Shown: positions 18,243 to 24,313 of the stretch, piece after piece
Numbering within the stretch: position 1 is the stretch's first letter
How the letters are laid out: every line of letters begins with the position of its first letter
Assembly: GCF_003999995.1 (NCBI RefSeq)
Contig: NZ_RJAD01000004.1
Location: 124,001-188,000, forward strand
DNA: 64,000 nt
Origin: Microbacterium sulfonylureivorans
GTDB taxonomy: Bacteria; Actinomycetota; Actinomycetes; Actinomycetales; Microbacteriaceae
Direction: 5' to 3'
The notes under the pieces: model-generated
Told to the model about the DNA's origin: nothing
The model's input: the letters and a program-made list of their open reading frames with translations, nothing else
Databases searched by the model: none
Program-made: the position numbers and the translations under genes

Positions 18243-18631
18243 CCCCTCGGGGTCTCCACGATGACGTTGGTCGCCTTCACGACCGCGGCCGCCAGCGAAC
18301 CGACCTCGAGGCCGAGGTCGTCCGCCGCTTCGGCCGACATCAGCGACACGACCCGATGCGGACCCGCCTGGATGTCGATCTGAGCCATGAGCCCGTCGCG
18401 CTGCACGCGGGTGACGAGGCCGACGAACCGGTTGCGGGCGCTCGAGAGCACATCGGAGCTGTCGGGAGGACTCGCGGCGAGGTCGGCCGCGCGGGCGGCG
18501 AGCGCCGCGCCCGGGATCTCCGCCGGCGACGAGCCGGTCGTGGGAAGGGCCCCGGCATCGATCCACCGGCGGACGGTGTCGTCGCTCACGCCGAGCAGCC
18601 GTGCGGCTTCGGCGACCTTGTAGCTCGGCAT
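18239..18631 (-). CDS. Excisionase-like HTH protein with molybdate-binding TOBE domain
   Basis: A 130-residue regulator candidate. Residues 4-26 form a MerR/excisionase-like helix-turn-helix (KVAEAARLLGVSDDTVRRWI). Residues 63-130 form one TOBE/Mop molybdate-binding domain (SARNRFVGLVTRVQRDG and VVKATNVIVETP). It is the actinobacterial counterpart of ModE: DNA-binding plus oxyanion sensing. It is first in the modABC unit and overlaps modA by four bases, so it probably autoregulates the unit and perhaps the divergent moeZ operon through the palindromes at 18647-18689. Confidence 0.85.
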   Translation of the reverse strand: MPSYKVAEAARLLGVSDDTVRRWIDAGALPTTGSSPAEIPGAALAARAADLAASPPDSSDVLSSARNRFVGLVTRVQRDGLMAQIDIQAGPHRVVSLMSAEAADDLGLEVGSLAAAVVKATNVIVETPRG

Positions 18632-18646
18632 CCCTGCACGATATCA

Positions 18647-18689
18647 CCGCATGTGCGGGCGCTGACGTAGGATTCCTACGCACATGCGG
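18647..18689. promoter_or_regulatory. Nested palindromes between the mod and moe units
   Basis: CCGCATGTGCG (18647-18657) is exactly inverted as CGCACATGCGG (18679-18689). Between them lies a second perfect repeat, CGTAGGA/TCCTACG (18666-18672 and 18674-18680). The array sits in the 121-base divergent gap, just upstream of the HTH-TOBE gene, so it is the best candidate operator for that regulator. Confidence 0.65.
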
Positions 18690-18752
18690 GTGAACCGGCC
18701 GCAAGTGACGGTGCCCGGGCCACCCTCCGCGAGGCGCGGATACCCTGGACCC

Positions 18753-19913
18753 ATGCCGCTTCCCCCACTCGTGGAGCCCGTCGACGCCCTCGACGCCGAC
18801 GAGCGCGTGCGCACCGCGCGGCACTCCGCGCTCTCCGGATTCGGCGAGGTCGCCCAGCGCCGTCTCGCCGCCGCCCACGTCGCGGTCGTGGGAGCCGGCG
18901 GCCTCGGCTCGCCGACCGTGCTCGCTCTGGCGGCGGCCGGCATCGGCGCCCTCACGGTGATCGACGCCGACGGGGTCGAGGCATCCAATCTCCAGCGACA
19001 GGTGATGCATCGTGTCGCCGACGTCGGACGGCCCAAGGTCGACTCCGCCGTGCGAGTGGCCGCCGACCTGTCGCCGCGCACCGTGGTGCATGCGATCCGC
19101 GCGCGGCTGACCCGCGAGAACGCCCGCGACCTGCTGTCGGGCGCGCACGTCGTGGTCGACGGCACCGACACGTTCGAGACCCGGGACGCCGTGGCCGCGG
19201 CGTGCGAGGATCTCGGCGTTCCGCTCGTGTGGGGCGTCGTGCAGGAGTTCCACGCACAGGCGACGGTGTTCTGGTCGTCGCCCCCCGCAGGGACTGCGCC
19301 CGTGCGGCTGTCGGACCTGTATCCCCCCGAGACCGTGGGCGACGTCCCGACCTGCGAGCAGGTCGGGGTGCTCGGACCGCTGTGCCTCCAGGTCGGCGCG
19401 ATCCTGGCGACCGAGACCGTGAAGCTCCTCACGGGCGTGGGTGAGCCGCTGCTCGGCCGGGTGCTCGTGATCGACGCGCTCCGCGGACGCACCGACGAGG
19501 TTCTCCTGCAGGGCGCTGCCGCGCCGACCACCGCCGAGACGGCGACCCGTGGGCCTGTTCCCGAACCGACCGCCGTGCCGACGCACCCCCTGCCGACGCA
19601 CCCCGACCCGATCGCGCACCTCGACCTCGACGCCGCGCTCGCGGCGCAGGCCGGCGGCGCGACCCTGCTCGACGTCCGCGAGCCGCACGAGACCGCGGCG
19701 GGCGTGCTCGCCGGCGTCACGCAGGTCCCGCTCGCGGCACTGCTGGCCGATCCGGCGCTCGCCGGGCCCGGCCCGGTCGTCGTCGTCTGCAAGGTCGGCG
19801 TCCGCGCCGAGCGTGCCGCCCGCGCGCTGCGCGCCGCCGGGATCGAGGCATCCGTCCTCGCCGGCGGCATGGACGCGTGGGATGCCGCGCCCCGCGTGAC
19901 GGTGGACGCGTGA
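18753..19913 (+). CDS. moeZ: Adenylyltransferase/sulfurtransferase MoeZ (MoeB-rhodanese)
   Basis: A 386-residue two-domain protein. The ThiF/MoeB domain (residues 1-250) has the ATP-binding VVGAGGLGSP and the segment PTCEQVGVLG; it adenylates the C-terminal Gly of MoaD-type carriers. The rhodanese domain (from about 285) has LLDVREPHE and active-site CKVGVRA, which supplies the sulfur. It therefore makes MoaD thiocarboxylate. ATG 18753 follows TACCCT (18741-18746) without a ribosome-binding site, so the operon mRNA may be leaderless. First gene of moeZ-moeA-moaC-mobA-DUF6457-moaD. Confidence 0.93.
   Translation: MPLPPLVEPVDALDADERVRTARHSALSGFGEVAQRRLAAAHVAVVGAGGLGSPTVLALAAAGIGALTVIDADGVEASNLQRQVMHRVADVGRPKVDSAVRVAADLSPRTVVHAIRARLTRENARDLLSGAHVVVDGTDTFETRDAVAAACEDLGVPLVWGVVQEFHAQATVFWSSPPAGTAPVRLSDLYPPETVGDVPTCEQVGVLGPLCLQVGAILATETVKLLTGVGEPLLGRVLVIDALRGRTDEVLLQGAAAPTTAETATRGPVPEPTAVPTHPLPTHPDPIAHLDLDAALAAQAGGATLLDVREPHETAAGVLAGVTQVPLAALLADPALAGPGPVVVVCKVGVRAERAARALRAAGIEASVLAGGMDAWDAAPRVTVDA
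19880..19894 (+). repeat. Exact 15-base copy of motif variant GGATGCCGCGCCCCG
   Basis: At the 3' end of moeZ, read as Asp-Ala-Ala-Pro-Arg, in the unconserved tail after the rhodanese domain. Confidence 0.85.
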
Positions 19914-21157
19914 GCCCGAACGGCTCCGATGAGCTCGTCGACATCGCCGCGCACCTCGCGACGGTGCTCGGCGCCGTCTCACCGGTGGACCCGGTGCGCA
20001 CCCCGCTCGCCGCTGCCCGCGGGCGAACCCTGCGCGAACCCGTGCGCGCGGCGGTCGACATCCCGGTGTTCGACAACTCCGCGATGGACGGCTTCGCCGT
20101 GAGATACGCCGATGTGGCGACGGCGTCGGACGACAGACCGGTGCGGCTGAGCGTCGTGGCCGATCTTCCCGCCGGCACCGCGCTCGACCCGCCGCTCGCC
20201 CCCGGAGAAGCCGCTCGGATCATGACCGGCTCCCCCGTGCCGACGGCCGCGACGGCGATCGTGCCGTTCGAGGAGACCGTCGGCGGCCTCGCCGACTCGC
20301 TCGGCGAGATCTCGGTGCTGCGCGCCCCCCGGACGGACGGCGCGCACATCCGGCGCCGTGGCGACGACGTCGTCGCGGGCGAAGAGATCCTCGTGCCCGG
20401 CAGCGTTCTCGGCGCCCTGCAGCTCGCCGCCGCCGCGGCCGCCGGAGTGCCGGACGTGGTCGTGAGCCGGATGCCGCGCATCGCGGTCGTCTCGACGGGC
20501 TCCGAGCTCGTCGCGCCCGGCGCCCCGCTCGGACCCGGCCAGATCCCCGAGTCCAACAGCGAGCTCCTGGCGGCCCTGGTCGCGGACGCCGGTGCTGAGG
20601 TCGTCCTCAGGCTGAGCGTCTCCGACGAGGGCGACGGTCCCCGCGAGGCGATCGGCGCCGCCGAGGCGCTCGGCGCCGACGTCGTCGTGTTCACGGGCGG
20701 GGTGAGCGCCGGCGCCTACGAGGTCGTCAAGAACACGCTCGGCGACAGCATGGCGTTCACGAAGGTGCGCATGCAGCCCGGAAAGCCGCAGGGGTTCGGG
20801 CAGACGGCATCCGGCACCCTTCTCTTCGGACTGCCCGGCAACCCGGTCAGCGCCGCCGTCTCCTTCGAGGTGTTCGTGCGGCCCGCGCTGCTGCGCATGC
20901 AGGGGCGGAGCGACCTCGGCCGGCCGGTGATCGCCCTGCCCGCCGCAGCCGGGTGGCGCACCCCGCCCGGTCGCACGCAGTATCTTCCCGTGACGATCGA
21001 CCGCTCCGACCCGCGCGCGTGGCGCGTCGTGGCTGCCACGAGCGGCGGCTCGCACCTCGCCGGCGGACTCGGACGCGCCGAGGCCTACGCCATCGTGCCC
21101 GCCGAGGTGTCTTCCGTCGACGCGGGCGACCTCGTCGATGTCATGCTGATCTCATGA
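19910..21157 (+). CDS. moeA: Molybdopterin molybdenumtransferase MoeA
   Basis: A 415-residue MoeA, which inserts molybdate into adenylylated molybdopterin. Diagnostic blocks are VFDNSAMDGFAVRYAD, TGSPVPTAATAIVPFEE, the MPT-binding FTGGVSAGAYEVV and LFGLPGNPVSA. The start GTG 19910 overlaps the moeZ stop by four bases; 11 further upstream codons are open but lie within moeZ. It is followed by moaC with a four-base overlap. Confidence 0.95.
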   Translation: MSPNGSDELVDIAAHLATVLGAVSPVDPVRTPLAAARGRTLREPVRAAVDIPVFDNSAMDGFAVRYADVATASDDRPVRLSVVADLPAGTALDPPLAPGEAARIMTGSPVPTAATAIVPFEETVGGLADSLGEISVLRAPRTDGAHIRRRGDDVVAGEEILVPGSVLGALQLAAAAAAGVPDVVVSRMPRIAVVSTGSELVAPGAPLGPGQIPESNSELLAALVADAGAEVVLRLSVSDEGDGPREAIGAAEALGADVVVFTGGVSAGAYEVVKNTLGDSMAFTKVRMQPGKPQGFGQTASGTLLFGLPGNPVSAAVSFEVFVRPALLRMQGRSDLGRPVIALPAAAGWRTPPGRTQYLPVTIDRSDPRAWRVVAATSGGSHLAGGLGRAEAYAIVPAEVSSVDAGDLVDVMLIS

Positions 21158-21636
21158 GCTTCACGCACCTCGACGACGCCGGCCGCGCGCGCATGGTCGA
21201 CGTCACCCAGAAGCAGCCCACGGTGCGCTCCGCGACCGCGCGGGGCTTCGTGCGCTGCGCTCCGGAGGTCGTCGCCGCGCTCCGCGACGGCACGGTGCCC
21301 AAGGGCGACGTGCTCGCCGTCGCGCGGATCGCCGGAATCCAGGCCGCGAAGCGCACGCCCGATCTGCTCCCCCTCGCCCATGTCATCGGGGTCCACGGCG
21401 CCATCGTCGACGTCGCCGTGGAGGACGACGGGGTCTCTGTCGAGGCCACCGTCCGCACCGCCGACCGCACGGGGGTCGAGATGGAGGCCCTCACCGCCGT
21501 GTCAGTCGCCTCCCTCGCCGTCGTCGACATGGTGAAGGGGCTCGACAAGGGCACCTCCATCGAGAACGTCCGCATCGTCGCGAAGACCGGCGGCAAGAGC
21601 GGCGACTGGCATCGTCCCGGTGAGGGCGTGAGGTGA
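21154..21636 (+). CDS. moaC: Cyclic pyranopterin monophosphate synthase MoaC
   Basis: A 160-residue MoaC, which converts the MoaA product into cyclic pyranopterin monophosphate. The N-terminal MVDVTQKQPTVRSATA, the active-site His in LLPLAHVIGVHG, the Glu pair in GVEMEALTAVSVA and DMVKGLDKG with catalytic Asp and Lys are all present. Where many MoaC have PLCHP, this one reads PLAHV. Starts at ATG 21154, overlapping moeA. Confidence 0.95.
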   Translation: MSFTHLDDAGRARMVDVTQKQPTVRSATARGFVRCAPEVVAALRDGTVPKGDVLAVARIAGIQAAKRTPDLLPLAHVIGVHGAIVDVAVEDDGVSVEATVRTADRTGVEMEALTAVSVASLAVVDMVKGLDKGTSIENVRIVAKTGGKSGDWHRPGEGVR

Positions 21637-22274
21637 CCGGAGCGGCCTCATCGTTCGGCGCGATCCTGCTCGCCGGCGGACGCGCGTCGCGCGTCGGCGG
21701 CGCAGCGAAGCCGCTGTTCGACGTCGACGGTCGCACCCTTCTCGCCACGGCCGTCACAGCGGCGACGGATGCCGGAGCCCGGCCGATCACGATCGTCGCT
21801 CCCGTCCTCGATCCCGCCCTCGACGTCGACTGGGTGCGCGAGGACCCGCCGTTCGGCGGTCCGGCGGCCGCGATCGTCACCGCCCTCGCGTCGTGGGCCG
21901 GACAGCCCTCCGCGGCGAACGGCCCCGAGTGGACCATCCTGCTCGCCTGCGACCTCCCGTCCGCGCGCGCCGCGGTGCGCCGGCTCGTGGCCGACATCGT
22001 TCTCCTCCCCTCCGACACGGACGGCCTGTGCCTCGGGGATGCCTCGTCACGGCCGCAGTGGCTGACCGGCGTCTACCGCACGAGCGCCCTGAGGGCCGCG
22101 GCATCCGCTCTCCCCGATGCGGGGCGGGACGGCGCCGTGCGCGACCTGATGGCCGACCTCGCGATCGCCGTCGTCCCCGCGCCCGACGACCTGACCCGCG
22201 ACGTGGACACGTGGGAGGATCTGGAGGAGGCCCGGACTCGGGCCGCCGCACGGCAGGCAGAGGAGTCGTCATGA
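21633..22274 (+). CDS. mobA: MobA-type molybdenum cofactor guanylyltransferase
   Basis: A 213-residue nucleotidyltransferase that joins GMP to the molybdenum cofactor, giving the MGD form used by formate dehydrogenase-type enzymes. It has ILLAGGRASRVGGAAKPLF (GTP-binding loop), PPFGGPAAAI and LACDLPS. The loop has GGAAKPLF in place of the usual GGxDKxxL, so the nucleotide specificity is inferred from context. GTG 21633 overlaps the moaC stop by four bases. Confidence 0.85.
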   Translation: MTGAASSFGAILLAGGRASRVGGAAKPLFDVDGRTLLATAVTAATDAGARPITIVAPVLDPALDVDWVREDPPFGGPAAAIVTALASWAGQPSAANGPEWTILLACDLPSARAAVRRLVADIVLLPSDTDGLCLGDASSRPQWLTGVYRTSALRAAASALPDAGRDGAVRDLMADLAIAVVPAPDDLTRDVDTWEDLEEARTRAAARQAEESS

Positions 22275-22543
22275 CCGAGCAGTCCCGCACCCTTCCGCCC
22301 GAGGCCCTCGATGCGTGGGCGGCGACGCTCCGGCAGCGGTTCGACCTCGCCGACGACGACGTGCCCGTCGCCGCCGTGCTCGACATGACGCGCGACGTCG
22401 CGAACGGCGTCGCCCGCCCGGCCGCACCGCTCGGCGCGTTCGTCGCGGGCCTTGCCGCCGGGCGCGCGGGCGGCGATGCGACCGCCGTGCGCGATGCGCT
22501 CGAGGCGGTCGCCGCCCTCGCCGCGGCCTGGGATCGGCCGTAG
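22271..22543 (+). CDS. DUF6457-type small helical protein in cofactor operon
   Basis: A 90-residue protein, all-helical by its pattern, with the segment DVPVAAVLDMTRDVANGVARP followed by GAFVAGLAAGRAGG. This resembles the DUF6457 family, found beside actinobacterial mobA genes; the name is from memory and should be checked. It has no Cys or His suggestive of metal binding. Its start overlaps mobA (ATGA) and its stop overlaps moaD by one base, so it is tightly co-translated between the two. The function is unknown; a MobA or MoaD partner is a fair guess. Confidence 0.75.
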   Translation: MTEQSRTLPPEALDAWAATLRQRFDLADDDVPVAAVLDMTRDVANGVARPAAPLGAFVAGLAAGRAGGDATAVRDALEAVAALAAAWDRP

Positions 22544-22776
22544 TGCCGGTCGTCCGCTACTTCGCCGCCGCGCAGGAGGCCGCCGGCCGCGACAGCGAGC
22601 GCCGCACAGAGACCAGCCTGGGCGACCTGCGTCGTGCCGTGGCCGCCGAGCACCCCGGGCTGGGAGGGATCCTCCCCCGCTGCGCCGTGCTCGTCGGAGG
22701 ATCGAGAGCCGACGACGCGACGCCGCTCGGCCCCGACGACCTGGTCGACGTGCTTCCGCCGTTCGCCGGCGGCTGA
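22543..22776 (+). CDS. moaD: Molybdopterin synthase sulfur carrier subunit MoaD
   Basis: A 77-residue ubiquitin-like sulfur carrier. It ends in PPFAGG, and the terminal Gly-Gly is adenylated and thiocarboxylated by MoeZ, then used by MoaE. The start VPVVRYFAAAQEAAGRD is typical. It begins at GTG 22543, sharing one base with the previous stop (TAGTG). It is last in the plus-strand operon and ends 10 bases from the convergent GNAT gene. Confidence 0.93.
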   Translation: MPVVRYFAAAQEAAGRDSERRTETSLGDLRRAVAAEHPGLGGILPRCAVLVGGSRADDATPLGPDDLVDVLPPFAGG

Positions 22777-22786
22777 GTCGCGGACC

Positions 22787-23242
22787 CTAGGGAAGGGATC
22801 GGGACCAGGCGACCTCGCGATCGAGTTGGCCCGAGCGCACGAAGAGGCGGACCTGATGCGTGCCGGCGAGCGCCGCGGCGAGCTCGGCTCGGTCGGCGCG
22901 GACGAACCCCAGGCCCTGCCAGAACGGGCCGGAACGGCGGCTGAACAGCCATCCTCTCGTTGCACCCTCCGAGGCCGCCGCCTCGAGGGCGAACCGTGCG
23001 AGCATCGTGCCGCGTCCGGATCCGCGCACCGCGGGGTCGACGGCGACACTGCGGATCAGCGCATGCTCGCCGGCGAGCTCGTACCCGGTGCTGCCGACGA
23101 TCGCGCCCCTGCGGTCGCGTTCGACCCAGAGGCGCACCGACGCCTCGTCGAGGCCGCTCAGCGTGAGGTCCGCGACCCCCAGGAACTCGGTGAGGTCGGG
23201 GAGGTCGCCCGGTTCCACGCGGGCGAGTGCGAGCACCGGCAT
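22787..23242 (-). CDS. GNAT acetyltransferase (ArsN2-like) in moaE operon
   Basis: A 151-residue GNAT protein. SVAVDPAVRGSGRGTML is the acetyl-CoA loop, and the layout (DLTEFLGVADLTLSGLDEA near the start, GWLFSRRSGPFWQGLGF later) resembles ArsN2-like acetyltransferases. It starts one base overlapping the moaE stop (TGATG), so it belongs to the mog-moaE unit. A link to cofactor synthesis or to oxyanion resistance is possible but not shown. Confidence 0.82.
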   Translation of the reverse strand: MPVLALARVEPGDLPDLTEFLGVADLTLSGLDEASVRLWVERDRRGAIVGSTGYELAGEHALIRSVAVDPAVRGSGRGTMLARFALEAAASEGATRGWLFSRRSGPFWQGLGFVRADRAELAAALAGTHQVRLFVRSGQLDREVAWSRSLP

Positions 23243-23670
23243 CAGCCGCCGAGCCCGAGCCAGGTGGCGGTGCCGTCAGCCTCGACCTGACGCTTCCACA
23301 CCGGCAGTTCGGTCTTGATCGTCTCGATGATCGCTCGGCACACGTCGAACGCCTCGGCTCGATGCGGCGCGGCCACCGCGATCACGACGGCGGCGTCTCC
23401 GACGGCCAGGGTGCCGATGCGATGAGACACCGCGACGATCGCGCCGGTGTCGCCGGCGGCGGCCTCCGCGATGCGGCGCAGAGCCGCCGCGGCGTCGGGA
23501 TGCGCCGAGTACTCGAGCGCCACGACGGGGGTCGCGGCATCCGGATCGTGATCGCGCACGCGACCGACGAACGTCGTGACAGCGCCGGCCCTCGCGTCAT
23601 CGACCGCCGTGAGGTGAGCGTCGAGGTCGAGCGGCTCGGAGCTGATCTCGGCGAGGCGCACCGCCGACAT
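23242..23670 (-). CDS. moaE: Molybdopterin synthase catalytic subunit MoaE
   Basis: A 142-residue MoaE, which with MoaD adds the two dithiolene sulfurs to make molybdopterin. Visible blocks are GAVTTFVGRVRDHD near residue 35, HRIGTLAVGDAAVVIAV and the active-site ELPVWKRQ with its catalytic Lys. The gene overlaps mog by one base at its start and the GNAT gene by one base at its end. Confidence 0.94.
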   Translation of the reverse strand: MSAVRLAEISSEPLDLDAHLTAVDDARAGAVTTFVGRVRDHDPDAATPVVALEYSAHPDAAAALRRIAEAAAGDTGAIVAVSHRIGTLAVGDAAVVIAVAAPHRAEAFDVCRAIIETIKTELPVWKRQVEADGTATWLGLGG

Positions 23671-24149
23671 CAGTGGTCGCCCCCGCCGAGCTGATCGAGG
23701 ATGTGGCTCGCGACGGAGAGCAGCACCGGCATCCCGGATGCCACGCCCTTCGGCGACCCCGGCAGGTTCACGACGAGGGCCCCGTGCGGATCGACGACGC
23801 CGGCGACCCCGCGAGTGAGCATGCCCGCCGGCTTCTCGGCCGCGCCGCGGCGGCGCAGCTCCTCGGCGATTCCGGGAACCTCGCGCGTGACGACCCGGCG
23901 GGTGCCCTCGGGCGTCTCATCGCGGGGTCCGACGCCGGTGCCCCCCGACGTGACGATGAGCTTCACGCCCGCCATGATCTCGGCCTGCAGCGCCCGCTCG
24001 ACGCTGTCGGCGCCGTCCGGCACCACGACTGCGTCGGCGCAGTCGAATCCGGCGTCGCGCAGCGCGGCGACCGCGACCGGTCCGCTCTCGTCGGCGCGCT
24101 CGCCCGCAGCGGACCGGTCGGAGACCGTGATGACGGCAGCGCGGGTCAT
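23670..24149 (-). CDS. mog: MogA/MoaB-type molybdopterin adenylyltransferase
   Basis: A 159-residue MogA/MoaB-fold protein that adenylates molybdopterin before MoeA inserts molybdenum. VITVSDRSAAGERADESG and TSGGTGVGPRDETPE are the diagnostic blocks, and LVVNLPGSPKG is the later binding loop. It is the first gene of mog-moaE-GNAT. The exact subfamily (MogA or MoaB) is not clear; moaA, moaC, moaD, moaE and moeA are all elsewhere in the window, so this fills the adenylation step. Confidence 0.92.
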   Translation of the reverse strand: MTRAAVITVSDRSAAGERADESGPVAVAALRDAGFDCADAVVVPDGADSVERALQAEIMAGVKLIVTSGGTGVGPRDETPEGTRRVVTREVPGIAEELRRRGAAEKPAGMLTRGVAGVVDPHGALVVNLPGSPKGVASGMPVLLSVASHILDQLGGGDH

Positions 24150-24194
24150 GGGTCCAGCCTAGACACCGGCGACATGGTCACCGGCGGGGTGCGT

Positions 24195-24290
24195 GTCATT
24201 ACTCCGCCTGGCCGGTCGACGCCCGCCGGGCATCGCGGGGAATTCGCGGACGCGTGTGACGCGCGACGGCGCACAGGCGGAGTCATGGCA
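24195..24290. repeat. Long-range inverted repeat upstream of mog
   Basis: TGTCATTACTCCGCCT (24195-24210) is inverted, with two mismatches, at 24275-24290. It lies in the 164-base gap between the FdhF-type gene and mog, both on the minus strand. No gene is present in the gap. It could be a regulatory structure in the mog leader; the function is unknown. Confidence 0.4.
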
Positions 24291-24313
24291 CACCTCCCCG
24301 CCTTCGTCGCGCC

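Noticed and set aside
17427..19982. An 851-codon frame that could be read as one long protein ending in ModA
   Set aside because: ModA begins at ATG 18242 with a lipoprotein signal. The upstream part is antisense to moeZ and has no family pattern.
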